In this document: piece after piece, positions 1 to 13,300 of the stretch
Layout of the letters: the number at the start of each line of letters is the position of its first letter
Position numbering within the stretch: the stretch's first letter is position 1
From: Sipunculus nudus
Taxonomy: Eukaryota; Annelida; Sipuncula; Golfingiida; Sipunculidae
Assembly (NCBI GenBank): GCA_026874595.1
Contig: CM049322.1
Location: forward strand, 22,107,400-22,171,399
Direction: 5' to 3'
DNA: 64,000 bases
Translations under genes and position numbers: made by a program
Notes under the pieces: model-generated
What the model saw: only the letters and a program-made list of their open reading frames with translations
Databases searched by the model: none
Told to the model about the DNA's origin: nothing

Positions 1-748
1 CGGCACGTCTCTCGGTCCTTCTATCGGCTACCGGCCCGTTTTCATATTATCACACGATTAGTTGTCAGTCACTCCTATTAAACATATCGGCCCATTATAC
101 ATATGACCATTTATCAGTTATTTTTAATAATCTTTCAGTCCGTTTGATAATAATACATGGTCAGTTTTTAATAAGTTTTAATGAGTTATCTTTACATGTT
201 GTTATTAACGGCCATTAGTGGGTCGCTGATATGACAGCCCATTTAGTTATCAATACCCGGCTAATTGCCAGTCATTGTTTGGTCCATCTGTCCATGTTTA
301 TCTTCCCTGACCTGCAGTCATCCTTCTCGTTGTTACCCGCCCGACCGTCCGTTTGCAAGCCACAAACCGTAGCCTTGGACCCAGAAACCTGTAAACGAAC
401 ATACTGATAGGTACTTTAAAATCTCATTGGAACCTTGAAATAAGGTTTCTCATTCCCTTACTATTACAATTTGATACAAAAACTCCGCTATGTGTATAAT
501 TTATGAACGGATTATCATGAAACATGTATTACATATTGATCATTAACACTTTCGCAACTGTATAAGACTGGTGGTCTCATGTGTATTTCTTTGGGCCTAT
601 TTACTGTAATTTGGAAAATGCAGTATACACAGCAATGCTGTAATCTCAGCCATGGTTTCGTGTTATGTCATAAAAGCTGGTTTGTTGATCGAAAATACAT
701 TGTACGTCAGTGGCTGATCATGAGAAAGTATATGACCATTTGTATTAA

Positions 749-890
749 AAAGGTCTGTCCAACATGCACGCACTGTTTGACATGCTCCGTAAATGGCATA
801 CCGCTCTCCAAGCGAAACAAATCGGTGCGTATCATTTTGTTGGACTTCAAAAAGCATTTGACTTAGTAGACAACACAGCAGTTATAAAAA
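749..890 (+). pseudogene. Non-LTR retrotransposon reverse transcriptase fragment
   Basis: One frame reads LSNMHALFDMLRKWHTAL and then QKAFDLVDN before a stop. This is the LINE-type RT region around motif A (F-V-D-x-x-KAFDxVD). The adjoining frame reads ILLDFKK, so a one-base deletion in an A run probably separates D-F-K-K from AFD. No start, no endonuclease and no YADD motif are seen. A dead fragment, strongly shortened. Confidence 0.65.
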
Positions 891-1455
891 AATGATGTCC
901 TTGGTGTTTCTTATATAGTGCTCTCGTCGGACATTTGCAAATAGGATGCAGCGAGTTTACTGCGAAACTAGGTATTCCTGTGGTAGTCGACCAGATGGCC
1001 GAAACCAAGAATGCCGAAACCGAGAATACCGAACCCAAAATGCCGAAGCCCGTCTTGCCGAAAAAGAAAATAAATAATAGGATATAATGTGATTAATGCG
1101 CAGTAAAGTGACAAGTACGTTGTCTGTTAAGGTACTTGAACAAAATTTGATACCATCCTCCAATATTTTAAAATAATTTACGGTAATTTATTCGGCAATT
1201 CGGCAGCGGCACTACTATAATGTCGGCAAAACAACCCGGTCCCGCTAAATGTCCCTGGCTTAATTAAACCATCATAGTCAGACAAACTGATTTTCATGAA
1301 GAAAGATACATCTTGTGTCACATTTATGCTTCTTTATGAACTGTTTTTTTCTTAATTTACACATGGTTCAACTGCATATTAGCCAAGATGGCGGCGGTCG
1401 CGTGGGGAACTCACGGGGTTTAATAAAGCCAGGGACATATAACTGGACCGGGTTG

Positions 1456-1456
<1 letters not shown>

Positions 1457-1506
<50 letters not shown>
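1457..1506. repeat. (TA)n microsatellite
   Basis: About 24 TA units with one G interruption. Confidence 0.95.
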
Positions 1507-2277
1507 CACTCGTGTCCTATCGGTTAATAGAAAATCCCGTTTATTGTCACATAAATCCAAAATCCAAACCATTTCCGTTTATTGTCATATTTGGAACCCT
1601 TGGCGGTGATACCAGTTCGCAGTTAATACCACATCAAACGCCGATACGGCGATCAACGAGGCCAATATTCTGTAATCGGTCAGGCATATCAAACGATCAC
1701 ATCTCCCACCTGTGTGCGGTAGTATAGTGTAGTGATGCATGCGGGTCACTCCCAGTCACTTAGCTAATTAACGTCTTAAGATACCACTGTAATACAGACC
1801 ATTGTGTTTCTTCTTACGTTAACCAGGGCGATGTTTGCGATCACATGTAAAAAATAATGAACTCCTCGGTGACATTTCGCCGAGATGATATGAAGCACGA
1901 GCTGTTACCGTTGCTTACGACTGGAAATCCTCTTTAAGGGGCCACAAAAAGCTGGTGGTTTTTTGAGCACATGAGGATTTACCCGGTTCAAAACCTACAT
2001 CGCCGCGAAACATTAGAATGTTTACAATAGCTTAACGATGCCCGCTCCCCGAACAGTCCTATCATAAAGACGATCATGGAAGTTTGAGTCACTTATAAGA
2101 CATCCGGAAAAATAAGGCGCAATAGTCGGGATAGAGTTATCAAGTAAAATAGTTTGCCTTCGCAAAACATTATAACTGTGCCGCATATTTCCAGACATTT
2201 GACCATATGACCCAGGCGATACGTCTCTTTCTGTTTGCAAGTCGAATTGTGGTCAGTTAATTCGGCATGCGGCACAA

Positions 2278-2279
<2 letters not shown>

Positions 2280-2368
<89 letters not shown>
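2280..2368. repeat. (AT)n microsatellite
   Basis: Pure AT repeat of nearly 90 bases, the longest in the window. Confidence 0.95.
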
Positions 2369-2371
<3 letters not shown>

Positions 2372-3419
2372 AACTGTCAAATCATTTTTATAATTAATTT
2401 ACATATTTTGGTCTTCCTCTGATTATAACACTGGGGTCTTTCCCTTTGCCTAATCTATGATGCAATAGATACTACACTGTATATACTAACTTATGCTATC
2501 ATTTGATTTAAGCTCTTGTTACAGTTTTATTAATAAAATTGCTATCGATGTACCTATATATCTAGGTATCAATCAGTCAGTGGATCTATCAATTTATCTA
2601 CCTATCTATCTAGTTAGCCATCTATCTATTTAATCTACATGTCCATTGACGACATTTTTATATATCATGTAGTCAAATTGCAACAATGGAAATAGTTTCT
2701 CATCTAGTATGCTGAAACCTCATATGGTTATAGAGCAAAATAATGTGTGACCAAGTAAAAATTACTGATGGCGCCACCTTTATTTTAAGAGAGCCAAATT
2801 ACGGAAATCGTGCCATTCCTCATCTATTGAAACGTGGATGTACTACGCGGCACAACTGATAATCCTTAGTCAAAGAAATTCTTAATATATTGTAAGGTCC
2901 AGGTTTAATCTCCTTCGAAACCTTACATTGCCTTATATTCTGCGAGTTATTGGATGTCAACATTTTTACCATTAATAACAGTACTTCAAATACATTCATG
3001 AATGGTATCACCATCATTGTGTTACAACTTGCCAATTGTTTACCTGTTGAACCTTAGCCGCATGGCTTAGCCACGATGACCTCATTTGCAAAAATTACAA
3101 TTTTATGCACGTTGCCCTCGGGACAATCAGTTCCAAACACAGACAGGCACCTAGTATCATAGCCAAAACATCAGCCCGTTGAGCGTCATGACCCATGAAC
3201 CATTTGTTTCGGCCAGCTGTGAGTCACCGTTTTCGAAATACACCATTTTTTTAATATAAGGTGAGTTCACAGTCGCCTTAATCTGATTAATCTGCCTACT
3301 TTTTATTAATGCACGGACAGCTTTCAGTCATTTTTAAAATCTGATATAATGGCTCAAATATTTATTTATAAACAGCCTGTTTCCTGGCGGTTGAATATCC
3401 AGGTGTAATTAAATGAAAC

Positions 3420-3745
3420 ATTACACTATACAAAATGACACATTAAAGTATATATTATATATATATTATATATCAAAATGACACATTGTGTATTATAAAT
3501 TGATAAAGCATATATTGCAAAACGACATATTATGTACCAAAAAATGATATATCATGTATTACAAAAACGATATATTATGTATCACAAAATGATATATTAT
3601 GTGTTAGAAACTGTTATATTATATGTTACAAACCGATACACTGCATATTGGAAACGATTAATTATGTATTGCAAAATAACACATCATGTATTACAAAGTT
3701 ATATAATATATATTACAAAACGATGCATTATGTATTACATGGGGA
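3420..3745. repeat. Degenerate AT-rich tandem repeat
   Basis: Repeats of a roughly 22-26 base unit of the type acattatgtattacaaaat, with strong divergence. It explains the 124-codon plus-strand ORF here, which is rejected as a gene. Confidence 0.75.
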
Positions 3746-4134
3746 ATGTATCTGTGGCCCGCTTTCAGTTGGAACAGGATCTGGTTGGTTTTCATTATAA
3801 AGGAAAAACTTTTACTAATAATTGTCAAGTTATATGCTTCATATATCCATATATCCATAAATATATTAACATTGGCAATATACAAAAAATCATTTTAACA
3901 TATTGAGCATTGCCTGACCGTTTTTATAGAAGTAATTTGATATAATTTGAAGTATTCTGTGTAAGTTTAGAACTTCCATAGTCATGCATACCCATAATCC
4001 GATACATAAGTAAAAATATTTATCTTGCCTGGCCATTTAAAGAAGTAAGTTCCAAAATCAGATCATAAAATTAATACATATCCCATATAAGCATTTACTC
4101 CGGTCATACATTCATAGACAATTTTCTTGTTTAG

Positions 4135-4370
4135 GTCGATCGAAAGGTAAAAGTAAAGGCAAAGGTAAAAACAGAGGTAAGGGTAGCGGCAATAGCAGTG
4201 AGAGCAGTAGTAAGAGCAAGAGCGGGAGCAGTGGAAAGGGCAGCTCGAGCACCTCGAGCAGCTCGGAGGAGTCCCTGTGCACTGACCCCCCTCACACCGA
4301 CGAGTGTCTGCTCCAGACATGGGAGGCTATAGGCTGTACACCAGAAGGAACAGAGGCGCCACCTGACGGG
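4135..4370 (+). CDS. Exon 1 (first seen): Ser/Lys/Gly-rich segment and first half of cysteine domain 1
   Basis: Acceptor ttgtttag before 4135 and donor GACGGG|gtaagt after 4370. The exon starts in phase 1 and ends in phase 0. It encodes a low-complexity basic and serine-rich run (GKSKGKGKNRGKG, then many Ser/Lys/Gly) followed by a compact motif, CTDPPHTDECLLQTW then EAIGCTPEGT and PPDG. The second part aligns with exon 3 (PHTQECLLQMW, VGCYETGT, PVDG), which supports it as coding. The basic linker could bind polyanions; that is inference. Confidence 0.8.
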
Positions 4371-7300
4371 GTAAGTTGTGGAAGGACATGAATATTGTAA
4401 TTTACGGTTACACCGCTTGTGCTCCTCAGCGGCACCTAGTATTTAAACTTTTGGAGATTTCGATGTTCATATACACCTCTCGTTTTGATTTAACGCTAAT
4501 TTGAACCTTACTTGAAAGAATATGCTTTCACCCCATTTTGCTGAGTGACGATATACAAAGGAGTTACTCGGGATATATGGCTTACTCAAGCTTAGGTGAT
4601 TATCAGAACAAACACCAGATGTCTTTGATATGCAAAAGCGGCATTACTGTAATAAATAATAATGATATTTCACGAGCTACCAACTGTAAAAACAATCATA
4701 TCTGATATACCTATAATAAAACACTTAAACAATAGATGAGTTCAGATATCACTTGCGCGTTATCTTCATAATAAAAAAATAAACCAAGATACCCCAACAG
4801 AAGGTTTTAACATAATCGTTCATTTGTCTCCGACAAATAATACACAGTAGGTAGGACGACATACAAAAAGAGAAGGACGGCATACATAATCAGAAGGACG
4901 ACATAAATGAAAAGAAGGACGGCATACATAATCAGAAGTACGACATACATAACAGCAGGACGGCATACATAAACAGAAGGACGGCATACATAATCTGAAG
5001 GACGACAAACATAAACAGAAGGACGGCATATATAATCTGAAGGACGACATACATATACAGAAGGACGGCGTACATAATCAGAAGGACGACATACATAAAC
5101 AGAAGGACGACATACATAAAAAGAAGGACGACATACATATACAGAAGGACGGCATATATAATCTGAAGGACGACATACATATACAGATGGCCGGCATACA
5201 TAATCTGAAGGACGACATACATAATCAGAAGGACGACATACATAAAAAGAAGGACGACATACATATACAGAAGGACGGCATATATAATCTGAAGGACGAC
5301 ATACATATACAGAAGGACGGCGTACATAATCAGAAGGACGACATACATAAACAGAAGGACGACATACATAATCACAAGGACGACATACATAATCAGAAGG
5401 ACGACATACATAAAAAGAAGGCCGGCATACATAATCTGAAGGACGACATACTTAAAAAGAAGGACGACATACATATACAGAAGGACGGCATATATAATCT
5501 GAAGGACGACATACATATACAGAAGGAAGACATACATATACAGAAGGACGACATACATAATCAAAAGGACGAAATACATAACAGAAGGACGGCATACATA
5601 AACAGAAGGACGGCATACGTAATCTGAAGGACGACATACATAATCAGAAGGACGGCATACATAAAAAGAAGGCCGGCATACATAATCTGAAGGGCGACAT
5701 ACATAAAAAGAAGGACGACATACATATACAGAAGGACGGCATATATAATCTGAAGGACGACATACATATACAGAAGGACGACATAAATGAAAAGAAGGAC
5801 GGCATACATGATCAGAAGCACGACATACATAACGGCAGGACGGCATACATAAACAGAAGGACGGCATACATAATCTACAGGACGACATCCATAAACAGAA
5901 GGACGGCGTACATAATCAGAAGGACGACATACATATACAGAAGGACGGCGTACATAATCTACAGGACGACATCCATAAACAGAAGGACGGCGTACATAAT
6001 CAGAAGGACGACATACATATACAGAAGGACGGCGTACATAAACAGAAGGACGACATCCATAAACAGAAGGACGACATACATAATCAGAAGGACGACATAC
6101 ATAACAGAAGCACGACATACATAAACAGAAGGACGGCATAAATATTCTGAAGGACGAAACACATAAACAGGAGGACGGCATACATAAAAAAGAAGGACGG
6201 CATACATATACAGAAGGACGGCGTACATAATCTACAGGACGACATCCATAAACAGAAGGACGGCGTACATAATCAGAAGGACGACATACATATACAGAAG
6301 GACGGCGTACATAAACAGAAGGACGACATCCATAAACAGAAGGACGACATACATAATCAGAAGGACGACATACATAACAGAAGCACGACATACATAAACA
6401 GAAGGACGGCATAAATATTCTGAAGGACGAAACACATAAACAGGAGGACGGCATACATAAAAAAGAAGGACGGCATATATAATATGAAAGATATGTCGTA
6501 TATGTCGTCCTTCTGATTATGTACGCCGTCCTTCTGTGTATGTATGTCGTCCTTCTGATTATGTACGCCGTCCTTCAGTATATGTATGTCGTCCCTCTGA
6601 TTATGTACGCCGTCCTTCTGTTTATGGATGTCGTCCTTCTGATTATGTACGCCGTCCTTCTGTTCATGGATGTCGTCCTTCTGATTATATACGCCGTCCT
6701 TCTGTATATGTATGTCGTCCTTCTGGTTATGTATGTCGTCCTTCTGTATATTTATGCCGTTCTTCTGATTATGTACGCCGTCCTTTTGTTTATGGATGTC
6801 GTCCTTCTTATTATGTACGCCGTCCTTCTGTTTATGGATGTCGTCCTTCTGATTATGTACGCCGTCCTTCTGTTTATGTATGTCGTCCTTCTGTTTATGG
6901 ATGTCGTCCTTCTGATTATGTACGCCGTCCTTCTGATTATGTATGTCGTCCTTCTGATTATGTACGGCGTCCTTCTGTATATGTATGTCGTCCTTCTGAT
7001 TATGTAAGCCGTCCTTCTGTATGTGTATGCCGTCCTTCTGTTTATGGATGTCGTCCTCCTGTTTATGGATGTCGTCCTTCTGATTATGTACGCCGTCCTT
7101 CTGTTTATGGATGTCGTCCTTCTGATTATGTACGCTGTCCACCTGTTTATGTATGTCGTCCTTCTGTTATGTACGCCGTCCTTCTGTATATGGATGACGG
7201 CCTTCTGATTATGTACGCCGTCCTTGTGCATATGTATGTCGTCCTTTTGATAAAGTACGCCGTCCTTCTCTTTATGTTTACCGTCCTTCTGATTATGTAT

Positions 7301-10300
7301 GTCGTCCTTCTGATTATGTACGCCGTCCTTCTGTATATGTATGTCGTCCTTCTGATTATGTATGTCGTCCTTTAGATTATGTATGCCGTCCTTCTTTTTA
7401 TGTACGCCGTCCTTCTGTTTATGTATTTCGTCCTTCATAATATTTATGCCGTCCTTCTGTTTATGTATGTCGTCCTTCTGTTATGTATGTCGTCCTTCTG
7501 ATTATGTATGTCATCTTCTGTTTATGGATGTCGTCCTTCTGATTATGTACGCCGTCCTTCTGTTTATGGATGTCGTCCTTCTGATTATGTACGCCGTCCT
7601 TCTGTTTATGGATATCGTCCTTCTGATTATGTACGCCGTCCTTCTGTATATGTATGTCGTCCTTCTGTGTATTGATATCGTCCTTCTGATTATGTACGCC
7701 GTCCTTCTGTTTATTGATGTCGTCCTTCTGAATATGTACGCCGTCCTTCTGTATATGTGTTTCGTCCTTCTTATTATGTATGTCGTCCTTTGATTATGTA
7801 TGCCGTCCTACTGTTTATGGATGTCGTCCTTCTGACTATGTACGCCGTCCTTCTGTTTATGTACGCCGTCCTTCTGATTATGTACGCCGTCCTTCTGTAT
7901 ATGTATGTCGTATGTTGCTGTTGTTGAGCAGTTCTACAATTTACTCATATGTCAAACAGCGTGTCTGGGTGCAGTAACATTGCATCATCAAACGTAATTA
8001 GTCTAGGTAATTACGTATTGTTTACCCCGTGCAATCACGGGCATCACGTAGCATGCATGTACGCAGTCACCCTACGCTTGTTAGGTTGGAGGTAGGTTGC
8101 GTTACAAACCTATATTTTATGTAATCGTTTAAATATTGATATATTTGATACAATTTGAATTCCCCATTCATATTGATTTGCACGAAAATTCGAACTGCGC
8201 TAATGCTGTAACATTGAAAAAGCGCGAAAATTCAGACGCGCCAAATTAACCACTTTCACATTATTAAGAAGGACGACATAAATAATCTGAAGGACTACAT
8301 ACATAAACAGTACGACGACATACATAATGAGTAGAACGAAACACAATCAATGGACAACGTACATAATGAGTAGGACGAAACACAATCAATGGATGACAAA
8401 CATAATGGGAAGGACGAAACAAAACACAATCAATGGACAACATACATTATGAGTAGGACGAAACAAAACACAATCAATGGACGACATACATAATGAGAAG
8501 GACGAAACACAATCAATGGACGACATACATAATGAGTAGGACGAAACAAAACACAATCAATGGACGACATACATAATGAGAAGGACGAAACACAATCAAT
8601 GGACGACATACATAATCAGAAGGACGACAGACAGAATCAGCAAGACGACGTTCCTGATAATTCAGAAAATCTAAAACATCCTTTAGCTTGCCAGGTAGGC
8701 TAAGCCACATATTTACTATTTTGATAGGCTAACATTGATACATGGAGAGAGATGGAATTCAAGGAGATGAAGAAGGAGATGAAAGCGATTTATAAGGAGG
8801 CTATGGAAGGGAAAGTAGACACGACTACAGGGACGCAGTACGTCACGATGTGCAACGGTAAAGAGGGAGGTAAGACATCTGTCACACCGTGTCAGAAACG
8901 GAAGAAAAACTGTATTTAAAATAACACGTATGGAAGCAAATACAGTTGTAAATAATACTTTTAGATGGCGTTAAGCTGAGATAAGCGGATTAAATTGTAG
9001 GTGTTTATACTCAGTCACACTTATCATAAAGGGTGAAAACTATATTAATAATCCTAAGTCACATTGTAAACAATTATAGATGGGCAAGTGTATAAAAAAC
9101 CTTAAGTCAAGTTTCTATGGTCTTCTCTGTATTTCAGAGGACTGTGACTGAGGTGAATGGTCTTCTCTGTATTTCAGAGGACTGTGACTGAGGTGAATGG
9201 TCTTCTCTGTATTTCAGAGGACTGTGACTGAGGTGAATGGTCTTCTCTGTATTTCAGAGAACTGTGACTGAGGTGAATGGTCTTCTCTGTATTTCAGAGG
9301 ACTGAGACTGAGGTGAATGGTCTTCTCTGTATTTCAGAGGACTGAGACTGAGGTGAATGGTCTTCTCTGTATTTCAGAGGACTGAGACTGAGGTGAATGG
9401 TCCTCTCTGTATTTCAGAGGACTGAGACTGAGGTGAATGGTCCTCTCTGTATTTCAGAGGACTGTGACTGAGGTGAATGGTCCTCTCTGTATTTCAGAGG
9501 ACTGTGACTGAGGTGAATGGTCTTCTCTGTATTTCAGAGGACTGTGATTGAGGTGAATGGTCTTCTCTGTATTTCAGAGGACTGAGACTGAGGTGAATGG
9601 TCTTCTCTGTATTTCAGAGGACTGAGACTGAGGTGAATGGTCTTCTCTGTATTTCAGAGGACTGAGACTGAGGTGAATGGTCTTCTCTGTATTTCGGAGG
9701 ACTGAGACTGAGGTGAATGGTCTTCTCTGTATTACAGAGGACTGAGACTGAGGTGAATGGTCTTCTCTGTATTACAGAGGACTGTGACTGAGGTGAATGG
9801 TCTTCTCTGTATTTCAGAGGACTGTGACTGAGGTGAATGGTCTTCTCTGTATTTCAGAGGACTGTGACTGAGGTGAATGGTCTTCTCTGTATTTCAGAGG
9901 ACTGAGACTGAGGTGAATGGTCTTCTCTGTATTTCAGAGGACTGAGACTGAGGTGAATGGTCTTCCCTGTATTTCAGAGGAATGAGACTGAGGTGAATGG
10001 TCTTCTCTGTATTTCAGAGGACTGTGACTGGGGTGAATGGTCTTCTCTGTATTTCAGAGGACTGTGACTGAGGTGAATGGTCTTCTCTGTATTTCAGAGG
10101 ACTGAGACTGAGGTGAATGGTCTTCTCTGTATTTCAGAGGACTGTGACTGAGGTGAATTGTCTTCACTGTATTTCAGAGGACTGTGACTGAGGTGAATGG
10201 TCTTCACTGTATTTCAGAGGACTGTGACTGAGGTGAATGGTCTTCACTGTATTTCAGAGGACTGTGACTGAGGTGAATGGTCTTCACTGTATTTCAGAGG

Positions 10301-13300
10301 ACTGTGACTGAGGTGAATGGTCTTCACTGTATTTCAGAGGACTGTGACTGAGGTGAATGGTCTTCACTGTATTTCAGAGGACTGTGACTGAGGTGAATGG
10401 TCTTCTCTGTATTTCAGAGGACTGAGACTGAGGTGAATGGTCTTCTCTGTATTTCAGAGGACTGAGACTGAGGTGAATGGTCTTCACTGTATTTCAGAGG
10501 ACTGTGACTGAGGTGAATGGTCTTCACTGTATTTCAGAGGACTGTGACTGAGGTGAATGGTCTTCACTGTATTTCAGAGGACTGTGACTGAGGTGAATGG
10601 TCTTCACTGTATTTCAGCGGACTGTGACTGAGGTGAATGGTCTTCTCTGTATTTCAGAGGACTGTGACTGAGGTGAATGGTCTTCTCTGTATTTCAGAGG
10701 ACTGTGACTGAGGTGAATGGTCTTCTCTGTATTTCAGAGGACTGAGACTGAGGTGAATGGTCTTCTCTGTATTTCAGAGGACTGAGACTGAGGTGAATGG
10801 TCTTCTCTGTATTTCAGAGGACTGTGACTGAGGTGAATGGTCTTCTCTGTATTTCAGAGGACTGTGACTGAGGTGAATGGTCTTCTCTGTATTTGAGAGG
10901 ACTGTGACTGAGGTGAATGGTCTTCACTGTATTTCAGAGGACTGAGACTGAGGTGAATGGTCTTCACTGTATTTCAGAGGACTGAGACTGAGGTGAATGG
11001 TCTTCACTGTATTTCAGAGGACTGAGACTGAGGTGAATGGTCTTCTCTGTATTTCAGAGGACTGTGACTGAGGTGAATGGTCTTCTCTGTATTTCAAAGG
11101 ACTGAGACTGAGGTGAATGGTCTTCTCTGTATTTCAGAGGACTGTGGACCGAATTCCACCCCGGGTCCCCACACACAGGAGTGTCTTCTACAAATGTGGT
11201 TGGATGTCGGGTGTTATGAAACTGGAACCGGTTATCCTGTGGACGGTCAGGTCAGTACACAGCTGTATAACAACCTGGGCAGTGATCTAGTCAGTACACA
11301 GCTGTATTTTAATCTGGACAGCGGCCTGGTCAGTAACAGCTGTATAACAATTTGGGCAGCGGTCTGGCCAGTACACAGCCGTATAACAATCTGGGCAGCG
11401 GTCTGGTCAGTACACAGCCGTATAACAATCTGGGCAGCGGTCTGGTCAGTAACAGCTGTATAACAATCTGGGCAGCGGTCTGGTCAGTAACAGCTGTATA
11501 ACTCCCGGGCAGCGGTCTGGTCAGTAACAGCTGTATAACAATCTGGGCAGCGGTCTAGCATCCTGGCATCTGGCTTCCGTGGTGAAGGGGTAGAGCACAG
11601 GGTAGAAACCGGGACCTGATGAAGTCGGATCTCCTCCATTTGGCGTTACCGGTCGGCCCTAACCAGTCTTAATAGGGATACTAAATCCATCCTTTCCGGG
11701 GCTACTTGGTGTTACACCCTTAGGAACCCCAGCAGGTGCAGTACACAAAGCCTGGTTAACGCCCTGTCACTATGTACAAAACTGGAATTGAATTTTTTAG
11801 GTGTTCATAGTACCAATACTTAAGCCAGATATAATAAAGTGGAGGCCCTGACCTAAATACAAATATTTAAAAGACGCGATATATCGGTATAACGTGACAG
11901 TAACCGGCAGTGTGACAGTAACTGGACATGTAACACCAAGGTAGCTAGCGATACAACATAAAGGAAGCTATCGGCATAACATTAAACGGTAACTTCAGTT
12001 GACAATATAACGTGATATATAACGGCAGATGGCGGCAGAAGATTTTACGGTGGCGTTAGTTAACCCCCGTATCAAAAATGTTTATTTTGATTTTTCATCT
12101 TTCAAGAAGATAAAATAATACGATTTTGATAAGATTTCCTTTGTTATGTAGTGCTTTTACCTGTTTAGCAAAAACAATCTGTTATTTTCATGTTTTTCCC
12201 TGATCATACGACTTTTTCATTTATACATACAAAAAATGTAAAAATAAAATATCGCCCGCCCGCACTGGTTTCACTGAAAAAGTGTCCCAGAGCCAATTAA
12301 ACCTTTTTATTTTTTAATTTTTTGGACTAAGGGCAGATAGCGGCAGCACATTTTCGGTGTACAGTATTACATGCCCTATTATGACAGATTTGAAATTATG
12401 TTCAAATGACTTTTTGTGTGAGAAAATTAGTTGTCAGTTTTTTTTTATGTTTTCGATGAAACCAAACATGATTATAAGGCTGCAAATTCCGAACGATCGG
12501 AACAGTTATACGGTCTGTCCCTGACTTAAAAGAATGTATCTATATGTTAATAATAGAATGTATCTATATCTTTATAATAGAACTAGCTGATAAACCCGGT
12601 ATATCGGGCTTTTTTACCGGGGTTGGGAAGATATATTTACTGAGATGTGGAATGTTGGCTCCTTTTTTATACTAAAAGTAAAAAGAAAAAATAGGTTTTC
12701 CGTGGGATACTCTCTCAATAAGATATGCACTAATAATCTTTACATTTAGATGTGATGTGGCACTGTGCTCGTGGCAAAAAGTCATGCCCCGGTGAGTTTA
12801 CCTTGACGATCTGGTCAGTGAACATGTTTTCATTACGGTCCGTATTGCATTTTCATTCGCCGTAACCTGAATCGTATCAGACCAATTATAAGGCCTGAAA
12901 CCCCCGCCACCACCCCATACCTGTTTCTTTAAATTGGGACTTTGAATTAGGTTTTGTCTTTAATCCTCACGGGTTGAACTATTCATTTTATAAAGCGAGA
13001 AACATGTGTTTTTCACTTTTACTGACCACGCAGGTGGGTGAGGGCCTGAATCCTGAATGAAAGGCCAGACATGCTCACATCCCTCACTGAAAGCAAGCGT
13101 TATTCATATGAACAATATTCCTTAATCGTGTGGTTTAGTGACCTCGATGCACGCATTCCGGGAATTGCCGAAGGCAGTTCGGCTGTTCTCGGTCCAACCT
13201 CCGCGCAAGTAAGAAAAAGGGGAAATATCACTCAGAATGGTGTGTATATTAAAAGTTACTTATTCTCATATCGCCTATGTCACTACGGATACAATAACCA

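Larger units (their letters stand above)
1..4134. other. Non-coding 5' flank
   Basis: Apart from the RT fragment and AT repeats there is no convincing exon. A signal-peptide exon for the plus gene is expected (exon 1 enters in phase 1), but no ATG with a hydrophobic run and phase-1 donor could be supported, so it may lie further upstream. Confidence 0.5.

Noticed and set aside
3532-3906. 124-codon ORF with repeated YHVLQKR-like peptides
   Set aside because: Lies in a degenerate AT-rich tandem repeat with no domain and no splice support.
4932-7793. Long ORFs of 140-318 codons on both strands, with heptapeptides such as YVCRPSD and IHNQKDD
   Set aside because: They are a by-product of 21-bp units (multiple of 3) lacking stops; present in several frames and both strands at once, inside an intron.
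4850-11157. CRISPR-like array
   Set aside because: Repeats are contiguous without unique spacers, and the context is a spliced eukaryotic gene.
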